Shown: one piece after another, positions 16,297-24,992 of the stretch
How positions within the stretch are numbered: position 1 is the first letter of the stretch
Layout: every line of letters starts with the position of its first letter
Source: QHWK01 sp035259385
GTDB taxonomy: Bacteria > Acidobacteriota > Vicinamibacteria > Vicinamibacterales > CAVVIG01
Reading direction: 5' to 3'
DNA: 64,000 bases
NCBI GenBank assembly: GCA_035259385.1
Contig: DATFWL010000183.1
Location: forward strand, 1 to 64,000
Notes under the pieces: generated by a model
What the model was told of the DNA's origin: nothing
Seen by the model: the letters and a program-made list of their open reading frames with translations, nothing else
Database searches by the model: none
Translations under genes and position numbers: made by a program

Positions 16297-18635
16297 GGGT
16301 GGTTGAATCCAGTGATGTCGTCGAGATCCGGCTTGCGGCTGATCGCGTGCGACGCGAGCATCCCGGACATGACGGCGGCTTCGACGCATCCTTCGTTGAA
16401 GCCGCACTCGGTCCAGTCGCCGGCAATCGTCATGTTCGAGACGGTGTAGTCGAGCGGCGAGATTCGGTAGCGAAGCGAGCCGGGCAGCGCCAGCGTATAC
16501 CGATCCGATCCCGCAACGTTCACCTGCACGTGCTGATCGTCCAGGCTGCCTCCGGCGCCGCCGCGTGCGGTTGCCAGCAAGCCGAGCGGATTGGTGCCGC
16601 GCGGCCACACCACCTGAACTCGCTTTCTCAACAGCTCTTCCAACTGATTGCGAGCTTTCTCCTCGAGCTTCTGGATGGCAGCCTTGTCCGGCGGCGTGTG
16701 TTTCATGCGCTCCAATGTCGTGCCGGTCACCCGCTCGACTGTCGCGTCGGGCAGCACACCGCAGAAATACGCGATCGACTTCACCTCGTCCGAGCGGCCT
16801 TCGGCGGGACACGCGGGATGGGACCGCCAGGCACGCTCGGCCGGTAGCGTATGTGTCATGTCGGCCCAGGTCTCGAACGGGCCCTCGAGCGCCGACACGA
16901 GCGCCGACTCGCGGTTCCAGCCCAACTCGGCCAGATCCTTCGTCATCCACACCTGTGCCGCGTGCGTCGCAATCGTCTTGACGCTCTGAAACATCTGCTG
17001 CCACGAGCGCTGTTTCATCAGCGGTCCGCCTTCGCAGACCGTCCACAAATCGTCGATCCCCATCGCGAGGACGACGGCGTCGAAGTCGTCCTCGTCGGCG
17101 AGATCGACTCGTGCCCTTCCTGAAACGACCGGAGACTCATGCTGCCAGCACCCGAAATGATCGAGAGGACCGTTCTCGGAGAAATCCTTCGTCGCATTGG
17201 ATCTCTCGAAGCTCAGCCCCTTCAGCCGCAGGTGACCATCGTCCTCGTCGAAGGTGATTCCCTTCAGCTCGTGCAGGAACTTGAACGTGACGCCACGCGA
17301 CTCGAGGACGCGAAACAGCGGAGAGAAAACCGTCTCGCCCATGCCCGACCGGAGGCGCCAGAACGGCGAGCCGCGATAGGAAAAGAACATGCGCAGCGCG
17401 CCGCGCAGCGCCTGACCGGCGGCGAGCGCCGGCCGGGCGCGATCGCCCCGCTCGTAGCAGAACGCCAGATCGTAGAGTCCGGTGACGAACGGCGAGTCGA
17501 CCGAGGTCTTCACGGCGCCGTGGCGCAGCAACCACTCCTTGCAGTCGATGTCGTTGATCGCGTCGAGGCCATGCGAACTGAACAGCACACGATCGCGATA
17601 CAGCCCGACCGCGATCGTCATGATCAAGTCGATGATCTCGGTCTTTCGGCGGGTCTCTTCGTCGATCGCGACGACGTCGACCAATTGCTTGCGCGTCTGC
17701 GCGGCGACCGCCTCGAGGAGCTTCAGGACGCTCTCGCTGAATTGCGGCGCCGGGTCGCGCTGCTGCAGCCACGTCTCGAAGATCGTCACCGCCTGCAGCA
17801 GCGCTGCCCCGCCCGTGAGCACGCCGGCGCGAAAGAGCCGCGCCATCCGTTCCACCAGGATGGCCGGAGACCCGGTCGGATCGAACGAGAAGTCGAGGTC
17901 CACGTCGATGGCTTCGTCGAGCGAGGACCGTCGATCGGGACGCGGGGCGGTCGGCGTCGGTTCGTCACCCGCTGGCGCGAGGATGCTGTGCATCAGTGCC
18001 CGCGTCAGGTCGAGGGCGCGGGCAAGATACGCCGACAACGTGAACGGGTTCGTGCGCTCGTCCAGCGGCGTGCCGGGCAGGCCATCGGTCGGCGGCAGAT
18101 ACCCGGTCCACACTTTCCACTGTCGATCACGGCCGGGCGACGCGACGCCGACGTGAGGCTCTGCGAAAAAGGCGTCGTCGAAGGATCCATGAGGAAGGAC
18201 GGCGTCGCGTTCCACGCGGTCCGGCCCCCACTGCTTCGCCTTCACGACGTCGTAGCATTCCCGCATCATCCGGAACGCGTTTTCGTAGAACCCGAGCCAG
18301 ATGTGGATCCCGTGTTCGCGGATGCGGCCATACCGATCGCGGCCGCTCGCCGCCTTGCCGCCGAGCCGCCAGGAGCGCTCGTAGACGGTGACTTCGTACT
18401 TCGCTGTGTGACCGGCTTCAGGCCGGGTCAGATGCCACGCCGCCGCGAGTCCGGCACATCCACCGCCAACGATCGCCACCTTGACGGGGGATTCTTCCTG
18501 ACGTCCGCCTGGCGTGCGTTCGCCATCGCCGGTCGTCGTACCTGTCCGTTCCGCGCCCGTGCCACGCCGATGCGGGCGCCGGCGCGCCGCCATGCGCGTG
18601 CTTCGTCCTTCGCCGGGCCGACGTGGTTTCTTCAT
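16293..18635 (-). CDS. Large FAD-dependent oxidoreductase of the amine oxidase/phytoene desaturase type
   Basis: A Rossmann FAD site, VAIVGGGCAGLAAAWHL, lies about 50 residues in, followed by YERSWRLGGKAASGRD, the second nucleotide-binding motif of phytoene desaturase and hydroxysqualene dehydroxylase (HpnE) relatives. The C-terminus has the expected FAD-contact motif MTIAGDWTECGFNEGCVEAA. At about 780 residues it is longer than those enzymes (about 420-500); the extra sequence is an insert in the middle with several helices. The precise start is uncertain (ATG at 18635 chosen; also 18707 and 18593), and the first 50 residues are Arg-rich. It heads the operon and overlaps the next gene by GTGA. 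Predicted substrate: an isoprenoid. Confidence 0.85.
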   Translation of the reverse strand: MKKPRRPGEGRSTRMAARRRPHRRGTGAERTGTTTGDGERTPGGRQEESPVKVAIVGGGCAGLAAAWHLTRPEAGHTAKYEVTVYERSWRLGGKAASGRDRYGRIREHGIHIWLGFYENAFRMMRECYDVVKAKQWGPDRVERDAVLPHGSFDDAFFAEPHVGVASPGRDRQWKVWTGYLPPTDGLPGTPLDERTNPFTLSAYLARALDLTRALMHSILAPAGDEPTPTAPRPDRRSSLDEAIDVDLDFSFDPTGSPAILVERMARLFRAGVLTGGAALLQAVTIFETWLQQRDPAPQFSESVLKLLEAVAAQTRKQLVDVVAIDEETRRKTEIIDLIMTIAVGLYRDRVLFSSHGLDAINDIDCKEWLLRHGAVKTSVDSPFVTGLYDLAFCYERGDRARPALAAGQALRGALRMFFSYRGSPFWRLRSGMGETVFSPLFRVLESRGVTFKFLHELKGITFDEDDGHLRLKGLSFERSNATKDFSENGPLDHFGCWQHESPVVSGRARVDLADEDDFDAVVLAMGIDDLWTVCEGGPLMKQRSWQQMFQSVKTIATHAAQVWMTKDLAELGWNRESALVSALEGPFETWADMTHTLPAERAWRSHPACPAEGRSDEVKSIAYFCGVLPDATVERVTGTTLERMKHTPPDKAAIQKLEEKARNQLEELLRKRVQVVWPRGTNPLGLLATARGGAGGSLDDQHVQVNVAGSDRYTLALPGSLRYRISPLDYTVSNMTIAGDWTECGFNEGCVEAAVMSGMLASHAISRKPDLDDITGFNHP

Positions 18636-18761
18636 GGGGATTGACGTGGCGTCGCTCGGTCGACCGAGCACCGGGCGCAAATCATACTGCCGCGACGGCG
18701 TCCGCACGGCGAACTTTTCTCAGAAACGTCCGTCGCGGGTCGGGACCGCCGCCCGCGCGCA

Positions 18762-19490
18762 TCACACCGCCTGCGCCACGTCACGCCCGCGCGACGCCGC
18801 TCTTTCGATCTCCAGATACCGCTGGAACGGGGAGTCGTTCAAGGTGATGGATTCAGCGTCGTGACTGACCCATTTCGCCTTCTGGAATTGCAGCAGCACT
18901 CTGGTCACCGTTTCGCGCGAGCAGCCAGTCATGTCGGCGAGCTCCTGATGCGGCGGCCGTGGCGAAATCACCATCGCGCCACTGACGCGGCGTCCCGTGC
19001 GGATGGCGAGCCGGGCGAGGCACCAGGCGACGCGTTCGGCGGAGTCGTAGGTGTAAATCGCCCGCAACTGCTCGGTCGCACGCCGGAGCATCGCCGTGAC
19101 ATGGACGACGAGCTTGTCCTCGAAAGCCCGGTTGTGGCGCAGTTCCTGAAAGGCCGCGTCCGGCAGCCGCAGCAGTTGACATTCCTCCAACGCGACCAAC
19201 CCTGCGCTGCGCGGTGAATTATCGAGCAGCGACAGCTCACCGACCAGCTCGTGCGCTTCGACGGTACCCAGGATGACTTCGGATGCCTCGCCGCCGCTCA
19301 GCACTACCTTCGCGCGGCCGGAGGTGATGACGTAGCAACAGTCCGCGGGACTGCCTTCGTCGAAGATCGTCGCACCCTTGTGCTTGACGAGCGAGCGAGT
19401 GCTCTTCGCGGCGGTCCGAAGAACTGCCGCCGGCACGCTCGCGAAGAGCGGCACGCGCTGCAGCAGGTCGACGACGACGTCCTCGCTCAT
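18762..19490 (-). CDS. CRP/FNR family transcriptional regulator, CRP-like
   Basis: The 242-residue protein has a cyclic-nucleotide-binding beta-roll whose phosphate cassette GELSLLDNSPRSAG keeps the Gly, Glu, Arg and Ser that contact cAMP in E. coli CRP. A dimerisation helix follows, then a winged helix with HQELADMTGCSRETVTRVLL. The recognition helix GCSRETVTRVL is nearly the same as in E. coli CRP (GCSRETVGRIL), so a TGTGA half-site is predicted. No Cys cluster for iron-sulfur is seen. The ATG at 19490 is preferred to the GTG at 19502. It lies just upstream of the isoprenoid operon on the same strand, with a 126-base gap. Confidence 0.92.
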   Translation of the reverse strand: MSEDVVVDLLQRVPLFASVPAAVLRTAAKSTRSLVKHKGATIFDEGSPADCCYVITSGRAKVVLSGGEASEVILGTVEAHELVGELSLLDNSPRSAGLVALEECQLLRLPDAAFQELRHNRAFEDKLVVHVTAMLRRATEQLRAIYTYDSAERVAWCLARLAIRTGRRVSGAMVISPRPPHQELADMTGCSRETVTRVLLQFQKAKWVSHDAESITLNDSPFQRYLEIERAASRGRDVAQAV

Positions 19491-19711
19491 GACTGGGCGC
19501 ACATTTCACCCCGGCTGCACGGCTTCGGCTGAGACCCTCGAGCGATGCAAGCGGCGGCGCCGCACTGCGCGAACGCTCCCGCTGTGCACACGATCGAAGA
19601 GGCTCGCTCTCCGTACCGCTGTCACTCGGCGCGTCGTGAGATCGCTGAGACCGGTCAGCATAACGCACCGCAGCGCCGTGCACTAGAGGGCGCGACATAA
19701 AATGTGACCCG

Positions 19712-20668
19712 CTAGTGCCGTCCTCTCCGCATTGCCACGACGTTGTCTCGCGGGAAGACAGCCTCGAGGCGCGTCTCGTGGCGGCTCACCGCCGGCAGGA
19801 CGTCAGCGGCGGAGATTCCCTGCTGCTCCAGCGCTGCCCGCAGCCGCTTCAGCAGCCGTTCCAGCCTTCGATAGAGGCGTTTCTGATCGAGTTCCAGTCG
19901 CCGCGCGATATCGGCAAGGGACACGCTCTCGAAGAAATGCAGTCTGAGGATCAGCCGATCCTGCGCCGACGCCGCTCGCAGGAGCGTGCGGAGCACGGCC
20001 GCCGTCCGCTCGACGACGCGCTGCGCGTCGTTGACGACCAGATTCTCGTCGGCGGATGCAGTCGCCGGCGCCCCGTCCGCATCCACTGCGTCGTTGACGA
20101 AGCGCGGCCGCGCGCGCGGACGGAATCGAGCATAGGTCCGCGCAAGGGCGATCCGGTCGACGCAGTGCCGGTAGTTCGTTTCGAGGATTTCGCACGCCTC
20201 GTCGAACGTGAAGCCGTCGCGAGTGGTCAATCGCTCGAGCTGCACGGCGACCGGTCCCTCGCGCATGCTTTGCGCCGACGGCCGCCACTTGCCCCACTGC
20301 GCGTTCCGGTAGTCGAGAAACAGCCGCTGGATCACGACGGTCAGAAACGTCCGCAGCTTGCAGCCCGATCGGAACTTCCGCAGCACTGCGTAGTCGTCGC
20401 AGGTGAGCCGCAGGTGCACCTCGCCGGCGAAATCCTCCGCATCGACCGGCGAGAGCTGATGCCGGCGCGCGACGCAGGCGATCAGCCGCTGAATCGTTGG
20501 GAGCTCGGCGAGAAAAATCCGTTCCCATCGTTCACGCGCCTCCGCACGTTTCGCGGCGACCTGATTCGGCGTGTCGCTGCGGTCCGGCTGTCGCACGAGC
20601 GGCGCGTCGGCGACGGCACGGATCACAGGGCCCTCACTGAAATGAGCCGATGGCTGCATGGCGGTCAT
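19712..20668 (-). CDS. Sigma-70 family RNA polymerase sigma factor, ECF-like
   Basis: The 318-residue protein has region 2 (VDAEDFAGEVHLRLT with FLTVVIQRLFLDYRN) and region 4 (DRLILRLHFFESVSLADIA then RRLELDQKRLYRRLERLLK). A long insert of about 100 residues separates the two, and a C-terminal tail extends beyond region 4; both are larger than in a typical ECF protein of about 190 residues. No anti-sigma gene is next to it. A perfect CRP-type palindrome lies about 120 bases upstream. It is followed on the same strand by the CRP-like regulator gene 221 bases downstream. Confidence 0.82.
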   Translation of the reverse strand: MTAMQPSAHFSEGPVIRAVADAPLVRQPDRSDTPNQVAAKRAEARERWERIFLAELPTIQRLIACVARRHQLSPVDAEDFAGEVHLRLTCDDYAVLRKFRSGCKLRTFLTVVIQRLFLDYRNAQWGKWRPSAQSMREGPVAVQLERLTTRDGFTFDEACEILETNYRHCVDRIALARTYARFRPRARPRFVNDAVDADGAPATASADENLVVNDAQRVVERTAAVLRTLLRAASAQDRLILRLHFFESVSLADIARRLELDQKRLYRRLERLLKRLRAALEQQGISAADVLPAVSRHETRLEAVFPRDNVVAMRRGRH

Positions 20669-21113
20669 CCTGCTGGGGACGATTGACGTGACTGCGCTCG
20701 GCGCGGCGTCTGCCGGCGCGGCCTCAGCAGCGCGCCGACTCCTGCAGAGTAGAGACTCGACAGCGATCGCTCCGTGTTCGCCGTCACTCGAACCGTGTGA
20801 TCGGGATCACACGGTTCGTGTGCAACCACGGAACTTGCAGAGCGCAATTGACGTCCGCCCTGCCTGGCCGTTGCGGGGGGCTCGGAAAATCCCGACTGGC
20901 GTCCGTCTCCGGGGCGCGGATCTCAGATGGCGCCTGTCAGGCGGCAGCGTGGCGGCCACGACGGTCGTGCCGGGCACGCCGTTTACCCTTCCGATAGTCG
21001 ACGGTCAGGATCTGGTGCCGGGCATCGCGCGGCGGAGGATGCGCGTCGAGGCGGACCGCATCTGTCGCGGTATGGCACCGAGCGGGCGAGGCTCTCAGAT
21101 TAGGAGCGGCGGC
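20669..21113. other. Intergenic region of 445 bases holding a CRP-type palindrome
   Basis: No convincing gene is present. A plus-strand open frame crossing it is Arg-rich and contains the palindrome within its codons, so it is judged spurious. The only clear structure is the palindrome at 20789-20818. The 3' half (20830-21113) shows nothing I can interpret. Confidence 0.6.
20789..20818. promoter_or_regulatory. Perfect CRP-type operator (TGTGA-N6-TCACA) inside a 30-base palindrome
   Basis: The arms CGAACCGTGTGATC (20789-20802) and GATCACACGGTTCG (20805-20818) are exact inverted complements around GG. The core TGTGA at 20796-20800 and TCACA at 20807-20811 match the E. coli CRP consensus in sequence and spacing. 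The site is about 120 bases upstream of the minus-strand sigma-factor gene, and the window's CRP-like regulator has the matching recognition helix. Confidence 0.8.
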
Positions 21114-22436
21114 TCACCACGCGAGCGGCGTTGGCGGATTCGCCACTGACTGAAATCGCACGACGACGACGCTGTCGCGATCGCGGCGGCTGGCGATAGG
21201 CACGAGGCCGGCGCTCAGCAGCGCGTTGATCTCCCGCTCGGTGAGCTGACGCTCGGCGCACGGCTGCATGTCGTGCTCGCCGTCGCGGACGAAGGTATAA
21301 ACCGGCAGGCCGCCGATCTCGCGCTCGTCGCCCGGCTCCATGTTCCAGCCGCGTGCCGTGAAGGCCTTGCCAATCAGCAACGCCAGCGCCAGCCCGGCGC
21401 TCGCCCAGAGCAATTCGCCGTTCTCCGGCGCACCGACCACTTCCTCGAACGCGAAGCCGTCAATCGGATCCGTGCGTTCACCGTACGGCAGTCGAAGCAG
21501 CACGCGCGGCGCGGCCAGTCCGATCCACCGCGCCGCGGCGCTCCGCCGCAACGCCTGCCACGGCGCCAGCGTCTGAGCGGCGTCCGACGCAAACGCGAGG
21601 TTGGCGTCGCCGAGCAGCGGCCCGCCCGCCTTCGACGCGATCGCGCCGAGCGCCGCCACCAGCGCCACGTCCGCGATCGACGGACCGAACTGAAAGAGAC
21701 TGACCAACGCCGACCAGCTGTCGCCCTCCGGCAGCGGGTCGACCAGCGCGCGGTACACGGCAGTCTCCGTCAGCGTGCCGTGCGAGGCGGCGATGTCCGC
21801 GAGCAGTTCCTCGCGCGACACGTCGAAGAGGTGCAGCTGCAGGTGCTCGTCGAGCTCCAGTTCCGCGATCAGCCACCGGATGCCGCGCCAGGCAGCCTCG
21901 AGGCGCTGCAGCGCCGGGTCGTGGAGCAGCTTGCGCATCTCGTGCGTAATCGCCGCATCGGTCGCGGCTCGATGCGCTGCGACATGCGCCGATGTGTCCC
22001 TGACGATATGCGGAGCCACGGCATCGTGGATCAATCCGTCGAAGCCCGTCGGACGCGGAGCGGCCGCGGGAGCGGGCGGACCCGCGCCGAGGAGTCGCGA
22101 TACCTGTTCGTCACGCTCGGCTGGCGGCATGGCCCGGGTGTCGCGCAGAACCTTGAACAGCTCGAGCCGTCCGAATAACCGATCGGGATGGAAATCGTCG
22201 ATCTGCTGAAATCGGATCCCGGTCGCCGCGATTGTCACTCGCGGCTCGATGCGCCGCAGCACGTCGTCGAGGTTGTCAGCGTCCACGCGCCGCGGCGAGC
22301 GGCTGGCCAGCGGCGTGCGCTCCTCGACCGGTTTTCCTGAGAAATCACCCACGATGAGAAGCCGCATCGGGTCGCTCTCTTCGCGCCGGCCTCCGCCGCG
22401 GCCGAACGTGACGTCGAAATCCAAGCGTCCTGGCAT
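21114..22436 (-). CDS. Fused TssB/TssC-like contractile sheath protein, solitary
   Basis: The 440-residue protein starts with a TssB (VipA)-like part: MRLLIVGDFSGKPVEER followed by RRVDADNLDDVLRRIEPRV, the characteristic sheath-small-subunit opening. From about residue 165 it changes to a TssC (VipB)-like part: LQRLEAAWRGIRWLIAEL, then HLFDVSREELLADI and the SWSALVSLFQFGPSIADV segment, ending in the ISALL-type domain (REINALLSAGLVPIA). Separate TssB and TssC total roughly 650 residues, so both parts are shortened. No baseplate, tube, ClpV or membrane-complex gene is nearby. It may be a sheath-derived protein with another role, or part of a dispersed contractile system. Confidence 0.8.
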   Translation of the reverse strand: MPGRLDFDVTFGRGGGRREESDPMRLLIVGDFSGKPVEERTPLASRSPRRVDADNLDDVLRRIEPRVTIAATGIRFQQIDDFHPDRLFGRLELFKVLRDTRAMPPAERDEQVSRLLGAGPPAPAAAPRPTGFDGLIHDAVAPHIVRDTSAHVAAHRAATDAAITHEMRKLLHDPALQRLEAAWRGIRWLIAELELDEHLQLHLFDVSREELLADIAASHGTLTETAVYRALVDPLPEGDSWSALVSLFQFGPSIADVALVAALGAIASKAGGPLLGDANLAFASDAAQTLAPWQALRRSAAARWIGLAAPRVLLRLPYGERTDPIDGFAFEEVVGAPENGELLWASAGLALALLIGKAFTARGWNMEPGDEREIGGLPVYTFVRDGEHDMQPCAERQLTEREINALLSAGLVPIASRRDRDSVVVVRFQSVANPPTPLAW

Positions 22437-22525
22437 CGCTGCTCCTACAGGTATGTGCGAAGCATTCTAGCGTCGAGGCGCGTCGCGTACTGCAAAACCT
22501 GCCATCTTGATCTTCGGTCGCGACG

Positions 22526-24253
22526 ATGCCATCGTCGTCCTCCATGAGCGCGACGCGAGACTGGTCGGAGGAGGTGCGGACGCGGTTGCGCACGCACTTC
22601 GGCCATCCGCAATTCCGGCACGGGCAGGAACAGATTGTGACTGCCGTGCTCGACGGACACGACGTGCTCGCGGTCATGCCGACCGGATCGGGCAAGTCGC
22701 TCGGCTATCAGTTGCCCGCGGTGATGCTGCGCGGAACGACGCTCGTCGTGTCACCGCTGATTTCGCTGATGAAGGATCAAGTGGACGAGTTGAACCGCCG
22801 CGGCATCCGCTCGGGTGCGCTGCATTCAATGCTGTCGTCCGGCAGCCGGCTCGACGTGCTGCGCGCCGCGAGAGCCGGAGCGCTGCGGCTCCTCTACGTC
22901 GCGCCGGAACGCTTCGCGTCAGATCAATTTCTTCGCCTGCTCGGCGATCTCGAGGTCGCGCGCTTCGTCGTCGACGAAGCGCACTGCGTCTCCGAGTGGG
23001 GCCACGACTTCCGGCCCGACTACCGGCGACTGTGCGCGGCCGCCGCGCGGTGTCGGACGAGGGATCGCGCGGCCGGGCGCCCGCCGATGGCGGCCTTCAC
23101 CGCGACCGCGACGCCGGAAGTCCGCGACGACATCGTCGCGCTGCTCGGCTTGAGGGATCCGCGAATTCTCGTCGCCGGATTCGATCGGCCGAACATCTAT
23201 CTCCGGGTCGAGCGCGTCGACGATGAAGAAGAGAAGAACGATCTGCTGCCGCGACTGGTTCGCGGCCGTCGCGCGCTCGTGTACGCGGCGACGCGCAAGT
23301 CAGCGGAGGCGGCGGCGGCGTTCCTCGAGGGATCAGGCGTTCGTGCGGCGGCGTATCACGCGGGATTGAAGGACGAGGCGCGCACCCGCGTGCAGGATGC
23401 GTTCGCGGCAGGCACGCTGCCTGTCGTGTGCGCCACCAATGCCTTCGGCATGGGCATCGATCGTCCGGACGTCGACGCGGTCGTCCACTACGCGATACCC
23501 GGATCGGTGGAGGCGTACTACCAGGAAATCGGACGCGCCGGCCGTGACGGCCGCGCGGCGACGGCGACGCTGCTGTGGGACTACGCGGACGTCGCGACGC
23601 GCCAGTACCTGATCGACAGCCCGCGCCGCGACAAGCCTGGCTACAAGGCTGGCGCTGACAGTCCCGAGGATCTGGCGCGGAGAAAAGAACTCGAACACCG
23701 GAAACTGCAGCGCATGATCGAGTACGCGGACACCACTGCCTGTCTGCGCGCGACCATCCTTCAGTACTTCGGCGAGCCGGCCGTTCGCGACCGCTGCGAC
23801 GCATGCGGAAACTGCCGGCCTGGCGCGATCGACGCGTACGAGCGCGAGCTCGTTCGCACGATCCTCTCCGGGATCGCGCGCGCCGGCGAGCGCTACGGGC
23901 GGCATCGGATCATCGCGATGCTGACCGGCAGGATCGCCGACCTGCCGCCGTCGCTGGCGAAGGTGTCGACCGCGGGTGCGCTCCGTGACGAGCCGTCGGA
24001 TGCGCTCCGCGCATGGATCCAGGCGTCGATCGCAGCCGGGCTCATCGCCGTGTCGAACGATCAGTACCGAACGCTGGCGCTCACCGAACGGGGCCGCGCG
24101 TTGCTGGAGGCACGGACGTCGGATGTGCGGATGAGCAGACCAGCGAGATCGCCGCGAGACTCGGCAGCGAGGCGCTACCGCACGGGCAGAACGCCCCTCT
24201 TCGATGCAGATTGGAGAACCAGGCAGTCCGGATTCAGGGTCCGCAACTCCTGA
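22526..24253 (+). CDS. recQ: RecQ family ATP-dependent DNA helicase
   Basis: The 575-residue protein has the full superfamily 2 helicase set: Walker A VMPTGSGKSLGYQLPA, the DEAH box VDEAHCVSEWGHDFRPDY (with the RecQ-specific aromatic-rich motif), FTATATPEV and motif VI QEIGRAGRDGR. The RecQ zinc-binding domain follows with Cys residues in CLRATILQYFGE and CDACGNC, then a winged-helix RQC domain to about residue 530. There is no HRDC domain; the last 40 residues are basic and unrelated. It unwinds DNA with 3'-5' polarity in recombination and replication repair. It is divergent from the sheath gene, with 89 bases between them. An ATG at 22547 is an alternative start. Confidence 0.95.
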   Translation: MPSSSSMSATRDWSEEVRTRLRTHFGHPQFRHGQEQIVTAVLDGHDVLAVMPTGSGKSLGYQLPAVMLRGTTLVVSPLISLMKDQVDELNRRGIRSGALHSMLSSGSRLDVLRAARAGALRLLYVAPERFASDQFLRLLGDLEVARFVVDEAHCVSEWGHDFRPDYRRLCAAAARCRTRDRAAGRPPMAAFTATATPEVRDDIVALLGLRDPRILVAGFDRPNIYLRVERVDDEEEKNDLLPRLVRGRRALVYAATRKSAEAAAAFLEGSGVRAAAYHAGLKDEARTRVQDAFAAGTLPVVCATNAFGMGIDRPDVDAVVHYAIPGSVEAYYQEIGRAGRDGRAATATLLWDYADVATRQYLIDSPRRDKPGYKAGADSPEDLARRKELEHRKLQRMIEYADTTACLRATILQYFGEPAVRDRCDACGNCRPGAIDAYERELVRTILSGIARAGERYGRHRIIAMLTGRIADLPPSLAKVSTAGALRDEPSDALRAWIQASIAAGLIAVSNDQYRTLALTERGRALLEARTSDVRMSRPARSPRDSAARRYRTGRTPLFDADWRTRQSGFRVRNS

Positions 24254-24272
24254 CGCGGCATTCAGATCCAAA

Positions 24273-24300
24273 ATTCCAAATTCCAAATTCCGAGTTCCCG
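24273..24300 (+). repeat. Short decaying 7-base tandem repeat
   Basis: ATTCCAA occurs twice and is followed by ATTCCGA and GTTCCCG in the same 7-base register. It lies between recQ and the ECF sigma gene in a locally AT-rich patch unlike the surrounding DNA. Confidence 0.5.
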
Positions 24301-24339
24301 TAGTAGCCTTGCGCTCGCGCCCCAGGCGCGGTCACATCC

Positions 24340-24912
24340 GTGGATTCTGCGCTCTCAACCCTCGTCGCCTCGGCCGAGCAAGGCGACCCGGCGGCGGCGG
24401 ACCAACTGTTCACCGCTCTGTACGACGAGCTGCATCGGATGGCGCGGCGCGAGCTCGCCAGGCGCGGCGGTGGCGTCACCATCGGCGCGACCACGCTGCT
24501 GCATGAAGCGTATCTGGACATCTCCGATCGCGATCGCGCCGCGTTCCCCGATCGCAACCGCTTCATGGGCTACGCGGCGCGGGTGATGCGTGGCCTGATC
24601 ATCGACTACGCGCGCCGGCGCCAGGCACAGAAGCGCGGCGGGCTGTTCGAGATCACCTCGATTGCGACCGACGTCGCCGACGCGGTCGCGGCGGACGCAC
24701 AGCAACTGACCCGGCTGAGCGACGCGCTGAACGAGCTGGAGTCGGCCGACGCCCGGCTCGCCCGCGTCGTCGACCTGAAGTTCTTCTGCGGGTTCTCGTT
24801 CGTCGAGATCGGCGGGATGCTCGGCGTGTCGGAGCGGACAATCCAGCGCGACTGGGAAAAAGCGCGCATCTACCTCCATAGCGTCCTGCGCGAAGACCTG
24901 CCGGTGGAGTGA
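24340..24912 (+). CDS. ECF-type sigma factor of the acidobacterial kinase-associated class
   Basis: The 190-residue protein has region 2 (ATTLLHEAYLDISDRDRAAF, FMGYAARVMRGLIIDYARRR) and region 4 (RLARVVDLKFFCGFSFVEIG, GVSERTIQRDWEKARIYL). The wording is that of the ECF group usually found beside Ser/Thr protein kinase/TPR genes in Acidobacteriota and Planctomycetota. No kinase gene is adjacent here, so it is an orphan. Translation starts at a GTG. Partner and target genes cannot be read from the window. Confidence 0.92.
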   Translation: MDSALSTLVASAEQGDPAAADQLFTALYDELHRMARRELARRGGGVTIGATTLLHEAYLDISDRDRAAFPDRNRFMGYAARVMRGLIIDYARRRQAQKRGGLFEITSIATDVADAVAADAQQLTRLSDALNELESADARLARVVDLKFFCGFSFVEIGGMLGVSERTIQRDWEKARIYLHSVLREDLPVE

Positions 24913-24992
24913 TGTCGTCTTTACCGGACCGTTTCCGATTCTTGTGAGTGGTGGGCAATGCCGCCCGCCAGTTTCAAGGATGACGAAGCGAG

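Noticed and set aside
17139..18644. 501-codon plus-strand open frame opposite the FAD oxidoreductase
   Set aside because: Antisense to a gene with a clear FAD-binding motif; composition is basic and unstructured.
19680..19718. GCACTAG / CTAGTGC inverted repeat downstream of the sigma gene
   Set aside because: Seven-base arms with a 25-base loop and no T tract; too weak for a terminator or operator.
20658..21149. 163-codon plus-strand open frame across the intergenic region
   Set aside because: It starts inside the sigma gene, runs across the CRP palindrome and has no conserved pattern.
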